The notes beneath the pieces were generated by a model. That model had not been told where the DNA came from, did no database searches, and saw nothing but the letters and a program-made list of their open reading frames with translations. The position numbers and the translations under genes are program-made. This document shows, piece after piece, positions 49,187 through 58,408 of a stretch of 64,000 nt of DNA. This DNA comes from an uncultured Prevotella sp. (lineage in GTDB: Bacteria > Bacteroidota > Bacteroidia > Bacteroidales > Bacteroidaceae). Numbering within the stretch: the first letter of the stretch is position 1; each line of letters opens with the position of its first letter. The stretch is from assembly GCA_944319945.1 (NCBI GenBank), contig CALUFN010000001.1:1-64000 (forward strand), in the 5' to 3' direction.

Positions 49187-51286
49187 ATGAATGAAAATAT
49201 GACAGAAGCGAAACGGATAAACCCATTCTTTGAACCATATAACACTCCCCACGACACCATACCTTTCAACAAAATCAGGCTTGAAGACTTTGAAGAAGCC
49301 TTTATTGAAGGCATACGTCGTGACGAAGAGCAAATAGAGAAAACGATAAACAACCCGGCAAAACCGACCTTCGACAATACCATAATAAACGTCGACGACG
49401 ACAAAGACGGATATTACGACCTATTGTCGCGCGTTTCCAACGTATTTTCAAACTTACTAAGCGCCGAGACTAACGACGAACTTGACGCCCTGGCGCAGAA
49501 ACTTCAGCCGATACTTACCAAACACGCCAACGACGTAAGGCTTAACAAACGACTGTTCGAACGTATAAAGGCCGTACATCTGCACCACCGCAAACTTACC
49601 CTGGAAGAAAAGCAGCTTTTGGACAACTGCTATGACGGATTCGTGCGCAGCGGCGCCTTGCTCGACGACGAGAAGAAAGAACAGCTGCGCAAACTGACGG
49701 AAGAAGCCGGCATGCTTTCGCTCAAATTCTCGCAAAACCTACTGAAAGAGAACAAGGCCTACAAGCTGCACGTCACCGACGAGGCACAGCTTGACGGGCT
49801 TCCTGCCACCTCGATTGAAGCGGCGGCCCAAGCGGCAAGCGAGCAAGGGCTTGAGGGCTGGGTGTTCACACTCGACCACCCGAGCTACGGACCGTTCATG
49901 ACATACTCTACCGATCGGGAGCTGCGCAAGCAAATGTACATGGCGCGCAACACAGTATGCACGCACGACAACGGCGAAAACAACATCGAAATATGCAAAC
50001 GCCTAATAAACCTCAGGCGCGAAATAGCACAACTCTTGGGATATAAGACATACGCCGAATACGTGCTCAAGCACCGTATGGCCGGTAACTCACGCAACGT
50101 CTACAAGCTGCTCGACGACCTGATTGAAGCATATAAGCCGACGGCTATTAAGGAAGTGGCAGACATAGAAAAGCTCGCTAAAAAGATAGAAGGCGAAAAC
50201 TTCACCGTAGAGCCGTGGGACTTCAGCTTCTACTCGCACAAACTTCAGTTGAAGAAATTCAACATCGACTCGGAAATGTTAAGGCCGTATTTCGAGTTGT
50301 CGAACGTAATAAACGGCGTATTCGGGCTGGCCAACCGCTTATATGGCATAACTTTCAAGGAAAACGGAGACTTACAGACTTACCACCCCGACGTAAAGGC
50401 ATACGAAGTGTTCGATAAGGACGGCACTTATCTTGCCGTGTTCTACGCAGACTTCTTCCCGCGCAAAGGTAAGCAAGACGGCGCGTGGATGACCCAATTC
50501 CAGGGGCAATGGATCGACCGTAAGGGCGAAAACGTGCGTCCGCACGTCAGCGTGGTGATGAATCTAACCAAGCCTACCGCCGAGAAACCGGCGTTGCTGA
50601 CGCTCGGCGAGGTTGAGACGTTCCTCCATGAGTTCGGCCATTCCCTGCACGGAATGTTTGCAAACACGAGATTCGAAAGCCTGTCAGGGACTAACGTTTG
50701 GTGGGATTTCGTCGAACTGCCGTCACAGTTCATGGAGAACTACGCCGTAGAAAAAGACTTCCTGCGCACGTTCGCATTCCATTACAAGACGGGAGAACCG
50801 TTACCCGACGAACTGATTGACCGCATCGTCAAGAGCCGTAACTTCATGGCCGCATACTCATGCCTGAGACAAGTCAGCTTCGGACTGCTGGACATGGCTT
50901 ATTACACAAAGAAAGAACCATTCACCGACGACATCGTGCAATTTGAGAAAAAGGCATGGCAGAAGGCTATGGTCACACCACAACTGCCTGACACATGCAT
51001 GACGGTACAGTTCAGCCACATAATGGCCGGCGGATACGCCGCAGGTTATTACAGCTATAAATGGGCCGAAGTGCTTGATGCCGACGCTTTCAGCGTATTC
51101 AAGAAGCACGGCATATTCAACCAAGAGACGGCACGGAGCTTCAGGAACAACATCCTGTCAAAAGGCGGCACCGAACACCCGATGACCCTCTACAAACGTT
51201 TCCGTGGCTGCGAACCTACAATAGACGCCTTACTGAAAAGAAACGGAATAAAAAAAGTAAGGAAGCAAAACGGTAAAAAGCAATAA
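49187..51286 (+). CDS. M3-family zinc metallopeptidase (Dcp/oligopeptidase A type)
   Basis: 699 residues, typical length for peptidyl-dipeptidase Dcp. The zinc motif HEFGHSLHGM lies near residue 480 with the third ligand in the VWWDFVELPSQFMENYA segment about 26 residues on. The N-terminal helical clamp (NPFFEPYNTPHDTIPFNKIR) is complete. There is no signal peptide, so it probably acts on cytoplasmic oligopeptides. A -7 box TACCTTTG lies at 49152-49159. Confidence 0.93.
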   Translation: MNENMTEAKRINPFFEPYNTPHDTIPFNKIRLEDFEEAFIEGIRRDEEQIEKTINNPAKPTFDNTIINVDDDKDGYYDLLSRVSNVFSNLLSAETNDELDALAQKLQPILTKHANDVRLNKRLFERIKAVHLHHRKLTLEEKQLLDNCYDGFVRSGALLDDEKKEQLRKLTEEAGMLSLKFSQNLLKENKAYKLHVTDEAQLDGLPATSIEAAAQAASEQGLEGWVFTLDHPSYGPFMTYSTDRELRKQMYMARNTVCTHDNGENNIEICKRLINLRREIAQLLGYKTYAEYVLKHRMAGNSRNVYKLLDDLIEAYKPTAIKEVADIEKLAKKIEGENFTVEPWDFSFYSHKLQLKKFNIDSEMLRPYFELSNVINGVFGLANRLYGITFKENGDLQTYHPDVKAYEVFDKDGTYLAVFYADFFPRKGKQDGAWMTQFQGQWIDRKGENVRPHVSVVMNLTKPTAEKPALLTLGEVETFLHEFGHSLHGMFANTRFESLSGTNVWWDFVELPSQFMENYAVEKDFLRTFAFHYKTGEPLPDELIDRIVKSRNFMAAYSCLRQVSFGLLDMAYYTKKEPFTDDIVQFEKKAWQKAMVTPQLPDTCMTVQFSHIMAGGYAAGYYSYKWAEVLDADAFSVFKKHGIFNQETARSFRNNILSKGGTEHPMTLYKRFRGCEPTIDALLKRNGIKKVRKQNGKKQ

Positions 51287-51357
51287 GACAAATTAGCAGT
51301 CAAGACCGTGAGCTAACCACAAACTCTTTTGTCATAAATAAATTAATAAAACCATAC

Positions 51358-51801
51358 ATGATGACCGGCAAGGACGACAAACAACTTCAACTCGACCTTC
51401 GCTACCTGCGCATGGCAAGGATCTGGGCGGAAAACAGCTATTGTGAACGACGGAAAGTCGGAGCTCTCGTCGTTAAAGACAAGACTATCATAAGCGACGG
51501 ATACAACGGCACTCCCAGTGGTTTCGAAAACGTATGCGAAGACGAGAACAACATAACGAAACCATACGTGCTGCACGCTGAAGCCAACGCCATTACGAAA
51601 TTGGCAAGAAGTTCAAACAACAGCGACGGATCGACCCTGTACGTAACGGCCGCTCCATGCATCGAGTGCTCAAAACTCATAATCCAGGCCGGCATAAAGC
51701 GCGTGGTCTACGGGGAGAAATACCGCTTGGACGACGGCATCAAGCTGTTGACGAAGGCAAACATCGAAGTGGTTCAGATAAACCTCGACGACTACCAGTA
51801 A
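51358..51801 (+). CDS. Deoxycytidylate (dCMP) deaminase
   Basis: 147 residues. The zinc site is HAEANAI (H-A-E) near residue 73 and PCIECSKLI (P-C-x-x-C) near 100. The N-terminal ARIWAENSYCERRKVGALVV with YNGTPSGFENVCED is typical of dCMP deaminases of the ComEB type. It converts dCMP to dUMP for dTTP synthesis. It lies between the M3 peptidase and S41 protease genes on the same strand with gaps of about 70-80 bp, so it may share their transcript. Confidence 0.9.
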   Translation: MMTGKDDKQLQLDLRYLRMARIWAENSYCERRKVGALVVKDKTIISDGYNGTPSGFENVCEDENNITKPYVLHAEANAITKLARSSNNSDGSTLYVTAAPCIECSKLIIQAGIKRVVYGEKYRLDDGIKLLTKANIEVVQINLDDYQ

Positions 51802-51882
51802 TCACAATCAGAAGTATAAGCTCATAAAAAACTCACACGACCAACATCCGTTCACAACTTAACTTATTCAATCACCGGAAAT

Positions 51883-53595
51883 ATGAAACCAAATAAATCC
51901 AACCGCCTGATGCCGCTTTTAATGGCTCTTTGCGTAGTAATCGGAATTATCATCGGCACATTTTACACGAACCACTTTTCCGGTAACAGGCTTAACATTA
52001 TAAATTCAGGAAGCAACAGGCTCAACAACTTGCTGCACATCATAGACGACCAATACGTAGACAAGGTGAACATTGATTCGCTCGTCGACATGGCCATACC
52101 GCAAATACTTGCCGACCTCGACCCCCATTCCGTCTACATCAGTGCCAAAGACGTACAACAGGCCACAGACGACCTTAAAGGTTCGTTCTCTGGCGTAGGC
52201 ATTGAGTTTGTGATAAGGGAAGACACAATACATGTGCAAGGCGTGATAAAGAACGGTCCGGCCGACCAAGTCGGCATACGCGCAGGCGACAAGATTGTAA
52301 GCGTGGACGGCAAGCCGTTCGTCGGTAAAAAAGTGACCAATAGCGAAGCCATGCGCCGACTCAAGGGGCCGAAAGACACGAAGGTGAAGATAGGCGTAAT
52401 CAGATACGGAGAGAAGAAAGTTAGGCAGTTCACGGTAACGCGCGGAGACATTCCGCAAAAGAGCGTGAATGCCGTTTACATGCTTGACGACGAAACAGGA
52501 TACATCAAGATAAAGAACTTCGGCGAGAACACCTACCCCGAACTGCTCATAGCCCTTGCCCGCCTGTCGCAGGAAGGATTCAGCAACCTCGTAATCGACC
52601 TGCGCGACAACACCGGCGGATATCTCCAGTCGGCAGTGCAAATGGCGAACGAGTTCCTGCCTAAAGACCGGCTCATCGTGTACACCGAAGGACGTAAGTC
52701 TCCACGCCAAGACTACAAGAGCGACGGCCGCGGCAGTTACCAGCGCATACCACTGGTAGTGCTGATCAACGAAGGTTCGGCTTCGGCGTCTGAAATATTT
52801 GCAGGGGCAATGCAAGACAACGACCGTGCTACGATCATCGGGCGCCGCTCGTTCGGCAAAGGTCTCGTACAGCAGCAGCTCGAATTCCCCGACGGCTCAA
52901 TGATCCGCCTCACGGTGGCACGCTATTACACTCCGTCCGGCCGATGCATACAAAAGCCTTACACCGCCGGAGACAACCAAGACTATGAGGAAGACCTACT
53001 GACGAGATACCAGCACGGCGAATTTTTCTCACAAGACAGCATCAGGCACACCGGACCGGCTTACCACACAAGCATCGGGCGCACAGTGTACGGAGGGGGC
53101 GGCATAACGCCAGACATATTCGTACCAGAAGACACGCTCGGCATGACTTCTTACTTCAAGGAAGCTACGATGAGCGGACTCATACTGCAATTCGCCTTCA
53201 AATACACCGACGCCAACCGTCCGAAGCTGAGCGGATTCGAGAGCATGACCGAGCTGGCCGACTATCTTGAAAAGCAGAACACCGTAGACAAGTTTGCCTC
53301 TTACGCCGACAAGAACGGACTGAAGCGGCGCAACCTGATGATAAGAAAGTCGCACGGACTGCTCGAAAGATTCATCAACAGCCGGATAATCTACAACATA
53401 ATGGACGAGGAAGACTGGATTGAATACCTGAATCTCGACGACAACGTAATAAAAGCCGCGCTTGGCGTGTTTGAGCGTGGCGAGGCATTCCCCTCGAAGC
53501 CCGACGGCAAGCCGAAAAAGAAGAACGACAAAACGGCTATGATAGGCGAAATGCGCATTCCGCGCACGAACATGAACTACATAACGCTGGCATGA
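51883..53595 (+). CDS. S41-family C-terminal processing protease (CtpA-like) with PDZ domain
   Basis: 570 residues. An N-terminal membrane anchor (LMPLLMALCVVIGIIIGTFY) is followed by YVDKVNIDSLVDMAIPQILA, then a PDZ domain (about 100-180: GIEFVIREDTIHVQGVIKNG, IRAGDKIVSVDG). The protease core has NEGSASASEIFAGAMQD with the Ser near 300 and RRSFGKGLVQ with the Lys near 325. It cuts C-termini of periplasmic proteins. Its stop overlaps the next start as ATGA. Confidence 0.93.
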   Translation: MKPNKSNRLMPLLMALCVVIGIIIGTFYTNHFSGNRLNIINSGSNRLNNLLHIIDDQYVDKVNIDSLVDMAIPQILADLDPHSVYISAKDVQQATDDLKGSFSGVGIEFVIREDTIHVQGVIKNGPADQVGIRAGDKIVSVDGKPFVGKKVTNSEAMRRLKGPKDTKVKIGVIRYGEKKVRQFTVTRGDIPQKSVNAVYMLDDETGYIKIKNFGENTYPELLIALARLSQEGFSNLVIDLRDNTGGYLQSAVQMANEFLPKDRLIVYTEGRKSPRQDYKSDGRGSYQRIPLVVLINEGSASASEIFAGAMQDNDRATIIGRRSFGKGLVQQQLEFPDGSMIRLTVARYYTPSGRCIQKPYTAGDNQDYEEDLLTRYQHGEFFSQDSIRHTGPAYHTSIGRTVYGGGGITPDIFVPEDTLGMTSYFKEATMSGLILQFAFKYTDANRPKLSGFESMTELADYLEKQNTVDKFASYADKNGLKRRNLMIRKSHGLLERFINSRIIYNIMDEEDWIEYLNLDDNVIKAALGVFERGEAFPSKPDGKPKKKNDKTAMIGEMRIPRTNMNYITLA

Positions 53596-54128
53596 ACGAC
53601 GAAAAGCGCGCTCTACGCAAACGCATAAAGGAAATGAAGCGGCAATTCTCCGACAAAGAGTTGGAGAGCATGTCGCTTCATACCGTATCACGACTACTCG
53701 TCCACCCTGCAGTCGTCAACGCAGAAACCATACTGATGTATTACTCGCTCGCCGACGAAGTAAACACGCATGAGGCCGTGGACGCTCTCGTGCGGAGCGG
53801 CAAAACCGTGCTCCTGCCGCGCGTAATCGACGGCGAAAACATGGAGATACGCATATACGAAAGTCGCGACGACCTCGCCCCGGGGCACTACGGCATAATG
53901 GAACCTACGGGCAAACTCTACACATGTTATGAGAATATCGACATAGCAGTAGTGCCGGGCATGGCCTTCGACGCCGCCGGCCACCGCCTCGGCCGAGGCA
54001 AGGGCTACTACGACCGCTTCCTGCCGAAAGCCACACACGCATACAAAATAGGCGTATGCTTTGATTTCCAAAAACGAGCGGCCATTCCTGCCGACGATTT
54101 CGACGTGACGATGGACTGCGTGATTTGA
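53592..54128 (+). CDS. 5-formyltetrahydrofolate cyclo-ligase
   Basis: 178 residues. The ATP-using enzyme returns 5-formyl-THF to 5,10-methenyl-THF. KRALRKRIKEMKRQFSDKE at the start, VLLPRVIDGENMEIRIYES in the middle, and VVPGMAFDAAGHRLGRGKGY with YDRFL near 120-140 form the family signature (G-R-G-x-G-Y-Y-D). Translation is coupled to the S41 protease by a 4-base overlap, although no shared function is obvious. Confidence 0.93.
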   Translation: MNDEKRALRKRIKEMKRQFSDKELESMSLHTVSRLLVHPAVVNAETILMYYSLADEVNTHEAVDALVRSGKTVLLPRVIDGENMEIRIYESRDDLAPGHYGIMEPTGKLYTCYENIDIAVVPGMAFDAAGHRLGRGKGYYDRFLPKATHAYKIGVCFDFQKRAAIPADDFDVTMDCVI

Positions 54129-54165
54129 GCCTCCACGCCACTGCCTGTGAGAGGCCGCGACGTTT

Positions 54166-54221
54166 GTAACACAAATGAAACATTTGCTTAAACTGTCTGT
54201 AACATGTATTTTCTACTTTTG
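54166..54221 (+). promoter_or_regulatory. Candidate Pho operator and promoter of the PiT transporter
   Basis: GTAAC (54166), GAAAC (54177), TTAAA (54188) and GTAAC (54199) lie exactly 11 bp apart. The -7 box TACTTTTG begins at 54214, 15 bp after the last repeat start, with the same box sequence and distance as at pstC. Confidence 0.7.
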
Positions 54222-54258
54222 CAGCAAAATTTAAAACAGTTTAAACAAGAACGTTTTT

Positions 54259-56508
54259 ATGACAGAAATTTATTTTTTGATAGTCGCGTTCCTGCTGGTA
54301 TTGGCGGTGTTCGACTTATTCGTAGGCGTAAGCAACGACGCCGTAAACTTCCTAAACTCGGCCATCGGCGCTAAGGTGGCCAAGTTTCGCACGGTGCTCT
54401 TCGTCGCCTCTATCGGCATCCTGATTGGAGCCGTGATGAGCGCGGGCATGATGGACGTGGCGCGACACGGCATAATGCGGCCTGAGAACTACTCGTTTGA
54501 GGAGGTGATGACCATCTTCCTCGCCGTAATGGTGACCGACGTAGTTATCCTCGACGTGTTCAACACTCTCGGCCTGCCCACATCCACAACAGTGTCGCTC
54601 GTTTTCGAGCTGCTCGGAGGTACGTTCGTCCTCGCCATGCTCAAGATGCATGCCGACCCGTCGCTCACAATTTACGACCTGCTCAACAGCGACAAGGCCC
54701 TGAGCGTGATCATCGCCATCTTCGTGTCTGTGGCCATAGCGTTCTTCTTCGGCGTGATAGTGCAATGGATATCACGAATAATTTTCACCTTTAATTATAA
54801 GAAACACTTGCGTTACACTATAGCGATTTTCGGCGGAATAGCCTTCACGTCGCTGTCGTATTTTATTTTCATCACGGGCATAGGCACTTCGCCCTACATC
54901 AGCGAGGCGGCACGCACGTGGATCGAGTCCAACACCACGATGCTCATGGTCGTGTTCTTCATCGGCTTCACGGTGATCATGGAAGTGCTCCACCTCTTGC
55001 ACGTCAACGTTTTCAAGCTGATAGTACTCGCCGGCACTTTCGCACTGGCCATGGCCTTCGCCGGCAACGATCTAGTAAACTTCATCGGAGTGCCGCTCGC
55101 CGGACTTGACTCGATGCAGGACTTCCTCGCCAACGGCAACGGCAACTTCGACACGTTCATGATGACGTCGCTCATGTCGTCGGCCAAGAGTCCGCTGCTC
55201 TACCTCGTGCTCGCCGGCATCGTGATGATAATAGCTATGACCACGTCGAAAAAGGCGCAAAACGTCGTTAAGACCAGCGTTGACCTCAGCCGCCAGGACG
55301 AGGGCGACGAGATGTTCGGCTCGTCGCGCGTGGCACGCAGCGTGGTACGCGCCACACAGGACATGGGCGAGGCAATAGCCAAGATCATGCCCAAGCGCCT
55401 GCTCGGCTGGATAGACAAACGCTTTAACAAGGAAGAGGCAATACTGGCCGACGGAGCTGCGTTCGACGAGGTGCGCGCCTCAGTCAACCTCGTGCTCGCC
55501 GCAATGCTCATCATCTTCGGCACCAACTACAAGTTGCCGCTCTCTACGACTTACGTCACGTTCATGGTGGCAATGGGTAGCTCGCTGGCCGACCGCGCAT
55601 GGAGCCGCGAGAGCGCCGTATTCCGTGTTACGGGCGTAATATCAGTCATCGGCGGCTGGTTCGTAACGGCAGGCGTAGCCTTCGCCACCTGCGCCATAGT
55701 GTGCGCAATGATGCATTTCGGCGGAATAGTAGTGATGATAGCCTTCATGGCTCTCGACATCTACCTGCTGTGGCGCAGTAACCGCCAGTTTGCCAAGAAG
55801 CAGAAGGAGGAAAAGAAAGACGACGTGTTCCAGCTGATGATGCGCACCAGGGACAAGGAGATAGTATGGGACCTGCTCTCAAAGCATGTGGCGCGCACGC
55901 AGAGCTACGTCACCAAGTTCGCCCTCGAGCAGTTTAACCGCATCATCGACGGCATCAGCAACGAGAACCGCAAGGAGCTGCGCCACTGCGGCAGCGCCCT
56001 GAAAGAGGAGCAGTCGCAGCTGAAGAAATTCCGCCGCAAGGAGCTTTTGGCCATGCGCCGCATACCGGCCCCGATAGCCATAGAGCGTAACACGTGGTTC
56101 CACCTCGGCGCCAACTCCAACCAGCAGTTTATGTACTGCCTGAAGCGAATGCTCGAACCCGTAAAGGAGCACGTGGACAACAACTTCAACCCGCTGCCGC
56201 AGGAATATATCGACGAGTTTGAAGGCACGCGCCGCAAGATAAACGAGCTGATGAACCACACAGAGCAGATGATATCCACCAACAGGTACGACCTGTATCA
56301 GGAAACGCTCAACATTGCCGACGAATGCAAAGACGAGCTTTCGGTGATGCGCAAGCACGTGATAGACATCATGTATCGCGACAACAACGCCAACCTGAAG
56401 GTCTCGCTGCTCTACCTCAACATACTGCAGGAGAGCCAAGAGTTCCTGAGCATAATGCGCCACCAACTGCGCGCCGCAAGGAAATTCCTCGACGACAACA
56501 GACAATAA
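54259..56508 (+). CDS. PiT-family inorganic phosphate transporter with a C-terminal PhoU-like extension
   Basis: 749 residues, much longer than plain PiT proteins. The two PiT repeats are seen in VGVSNDAVNFLNSAIGAKVA near 24-43 and FAGNDLVNFIGVPLAGLDS near 272-290, with LGLPTSTTVSLVFELLGGTF and later LPLSTTYVTFMVAMGSSLAD. From about 520 a helical, charged cytoplasmic region (LMMRTRDKEIVWDLLSKHVA to the end) resembles a PhoU-type bundle and may gate transport. It is not in an operon with the upstream folate gene; a Pho-type promoter lies between. Confidence 0.92.
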   Translation: MTEIYFLIVAFLLVLAVFDLFVGVSNDAVNFLNSAIGAKVAKFRTVLFVASIGILIGAVMSAGMMDVARHGIMRPENYSFEEVMTIFLAVMVTDVVILDVFNTLGLPTSTTVSLVFELLGGTFVLAMLKMHADPSLTIYDLLNSDKALSVIIAIFVSVAIAFFFGVIVQWISRIIFTFNYKKHLRYTIAIFGGIAFTSLSYFIFITGIGTSPYISEAARTWIESNTTMLMVVFFIGFTVIMEVLHLLHVNVFKLIVLAGTFALAMAFAGNDLVNFIGVPLAGLDSMQDFLANGNGNFDTFMMTSLMSSAKSPLLYLVLAGIVMIIAMTTSKKAQNVVKTSVDLSRQDEGDEMFGSSRVARSVVRATQDMGEAIAKIMPKRLLGWIDKRFNKEEAILADGAAFDEVRASVNLVLAAMLIIFGTNYKLPLSTTYVTFMVAMGSSLADRAWSRESAVFRVTGVISVIGGWFVTAGVAFATCAIVCAMMHFGGIVVMIAFMALDIYLLWRSNRQFAKKQKEEKKDDVFQLMMRTRDKEIVWDLLSKHVARTQSYVTKFALEQFNRIIDGISNENRKELRHCGSALKEEQSQLKKFRRKELLAMRRIPAPIAIERNTWFHLGANSNQQFMYCLKRMLEPVKEHVDNNFNPLPQEYIDEFEGTRRKINELMNHTEQMISTNRYDLYQETLNIADECKDELSVMRKHVIDIMYRDNNANLKVSLLYLNILQESQEFLSIMRHQLRAARKFLDDNRQ

Positions 56509-56536
56509 GCACCATAACCGAACCCCGAAACGAGAG

Positions 56537-56569
56537 CGGGCGGACACGGGCAAGCCACGTGTCCGCCCG
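56537..56569 (+). terminator. Strong GC hairpin after the PiT gene
   Basis: CGGGCGGACACG (56537-56548) and CGTGTCCGCCCG (56558-56569) pair perfectly over 12 bases with a 9-base loop. There is no T-run, so factor-dependent or processing roles are open. Confidence 0.6.
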
Positions 56570-56683
56570 TCGTCGTAAGCAAAAACAAGCAAATGTAAAC
56601 ATATATTAAAAGGCCGTATGCGGCTGCAACATTTCCACGCTTATCTGCGTCTACTTATATAAAAAAACTAAAAACACAACACT

Positions 56684-57388
56684 ATGAACACGAAGAATAC
56701 ATTATTAGCAACATTCACCGTCGTGGCGTTAACAGCGTGCGCCAACGGGACTAAAAATGGCATGGCCGCAACAAGCATCAACGCGACGAACAACGACGTC
56801 GCCGTGACGGCTGACGAAGCTGCGGCAAAAGGATTCGAGGCGATATCCGTGAGCGGCAGCTTCGACGTGTATTACATGCAAGGAGAGCAAACGTCGGTAA
56901 GGCTCAACGGCGACAAGGACGACATTGCGCACGTAGACATCAAATGCGACGGCAAAACGCTGAGCGTATCTACTAAAGACGACGGGATATTCGGCAACTC
57001 AAGCAACGACGTCGACATATACGTCACGTCGCCGAAACTAAGCAGGATAGGGCTTGCAGGGTCTGGCGACTTCAAGTCGGAAAGCGACATCACCACAGAA
57101 AGCATGCTCATCGACATAGCAGGTTCGGGCGACGTAAACCTTAAAAGCCTCGAAACCGGCAAATGCACGATAAGCATAGCAGGCTCGGGCGATGTAAGCA
57201 TGGACCAAATAAAGACACGGACGCTAACGGCCACCATAGCAGGCTCAGGCGACATAGACCTGCAAGACGCCGATATAGACGAAGCCGAATGCAGCACGGC
57301 AGGTTCCGGCGACATAGACATCGACGGGCGCGTAGGGAAACGCGAGACGCACATAGCCGGCTCGGGCACCGTGGACATCAACAACTGA
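56684..57388 (+). CDS. DUF2807 (GIN domain) putative adhesin-like lipoprotein
   Basis: 234 residues. The lipobox is VVALTAC; after a short linker, FEAISVSGSFDVYYMQGEQT begins the right-handed beta-helix of the GIN/DUF2807 family. Six AGSG-type turns (LAGSGDFKS, IAGSGDVNL, IAGSGDVSM, IAGSGDIDL, TAGSGDIDI, IAGSGTVDI) mark successive coils about 20 residues apart. It is probably a surface or periplasmic lipoprotein of unknown partner, in a single-gene unit. Confidence 0.85.
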   Translation: MNTKNTLLATFTVVALTACANGTKNGMAATSINATNNDVAVTADEAAAKGFEAISVSGSFDVYYMQGEQTSVRLNGDKDDIAHVDIKCDGKTLSVSTKDDGIFGNSSNDVDIYVTSPKLSRIGLAGSGDFKSESDITTESMLIDIAGSGDVNLKSLETGKCTISIAGSGDVSMDQIKTRTLTATIAGSGDIDLQDADIDEAECSTAGSGDIDIDGRVGKRETHIAGSGTVDINN

Positions 57389-57428
57389 CGGCTGCCGCCA
57401 GACAGGCCGTATCCGGCAGACGCATTTA

Positions 57429-57511
57429 CAAAACGCCGCCTTTTAGGCTGCAACAGGTTATCTTTTAGAGCATGAAAGGTAGCCTATTGCAGCCTAAAAG
57501 GCGGCGTTTTG
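57429..57511. repeat. AAAGG/CCTTT palindrome array G, perfect 25-base outer arms
   Basis: Arms 57429-57453 and 57487-57511 are exact reverse complements (containing CGCCGCCTTTTAGGCTGC). Between them are two further units, ACAGGTTATCTTTTAG and GAAAGGTAGCCTATTG. It is the longest hairpin of the family. Confidence 0.85.
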
Positions 57512-57679
57512 CAATCAGCACGTAAACATATGAAAACGAGACACTTACGGATGGACAAAATAACACATTTGTTCACATCCCGCATTTAAAACCCAATGAA
57601 AAAACTAAAAATAGTATAAAAAGTTTCCATTTGTCATCCTTAATGCCTAATTTTGCCGCCGAATTAGTGTTAGCACATA

Positions 57680-58408
57680 ATGAAATATGCGATAATAGCA
57701 GCCGGAGAAGGTTCCCGCCTCGCTAAAGAAGGCGTAAAGGAACCCAAACCGTTAGTAAGGATAAACGGCGAAACTCTGATAGACAGACTTATGCGAGTAT
57801 TTGCCGACAATGGAGCCGAGAGCATTGTCGTGGTTTACCGCAAGGAGATGACCGACGTAGCCGCCCACTTGGAAAGACTGCGCACGCTCGGCGTCGGCGG
57901 ACGCTGCGTGCCCGTAGAGACAGTGGCGGCGAGCACTCCGAGCTCCATGCACAGCTTCTACGCCATAAGCGACAAGCTGAAAGACGGCCCGTTCTGCCTG
58001 ACAACGGTAGACACCGTGTTCGGCGAGGAGTCGTTCAGGCAATACGCCGACACGCTGCAGGCGGCCTTAAGCGAGGGTGCCGACGGCGTGATGGGCGTCA
58101 CCAGCTACGTAGACGACGAAAAGCCGCTATACGTAAAGACCGACGACGACATGAACATCACCGCCTTTAACGACACAGGCCACGGCCAGTGCAAATACGT
58201 CAGCGCCGGGGTCTACGGCCTTACGCCGAAGGCTATCGACGTATTAAACGAATGCATCAACAACGGCGAAAGCCGCATGCGCAACTTCCAGCGCGCCTTG
58301 CTGCGCAACGGGCTGCGCCTCAAGGCAGCCGACATGGGCACGGCTTTCGACATAGACCATGCCTCTGACATAGAAAAAGGCGAACAATTCTTGCGCGACG
58401 GGAGATGA
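57680..58408 (+). CDS. Nucleotidyltransferase (MobA-like/NTP transferase), first gene of a CDP-alcohol operon
   Basis: 242 residues. IIAAGEGSRLAKEGVKEPKP with LVRINGETLIDRLMR is the sugar-nucleotidyltransferase start (G-x-G-x-R-L and the K-P-L). CLTTVDTVFGEESF holds the metal-binding Asp, and the end DMGTAFDIDHASDIEKGEQF has the second acidic site. It probably activates a phosphorylated alcohol or sugar as a CDP (or NDP) derivative for the CDP-alcohol phosphotransferase two genes on; the substrate is unknown. A -7 box TAATTTTG lies at 57649-57656. Confidence 0.8.
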   Translation: MKYAIIAAGEGSRLAKEGVKEPKPLVRINGETLIDRLMRVFADNGAESIVVVYRKEMTDVAAHLERLRTLGVGGRCVPVETVAASTPSSMHSFYAISDKLKDGPFCLTTVDTVFGEESFRQYADTLQAALSEGADGVMGVTSYVDDEKPLYVKTDDDMNITAFNDTGHGQCKYVSAGVYGLTPKAIDVLNECINNGESRMRNFQRALLRNGLRLKAADMGTAFDIDHASDIEKGEQFLRDGR

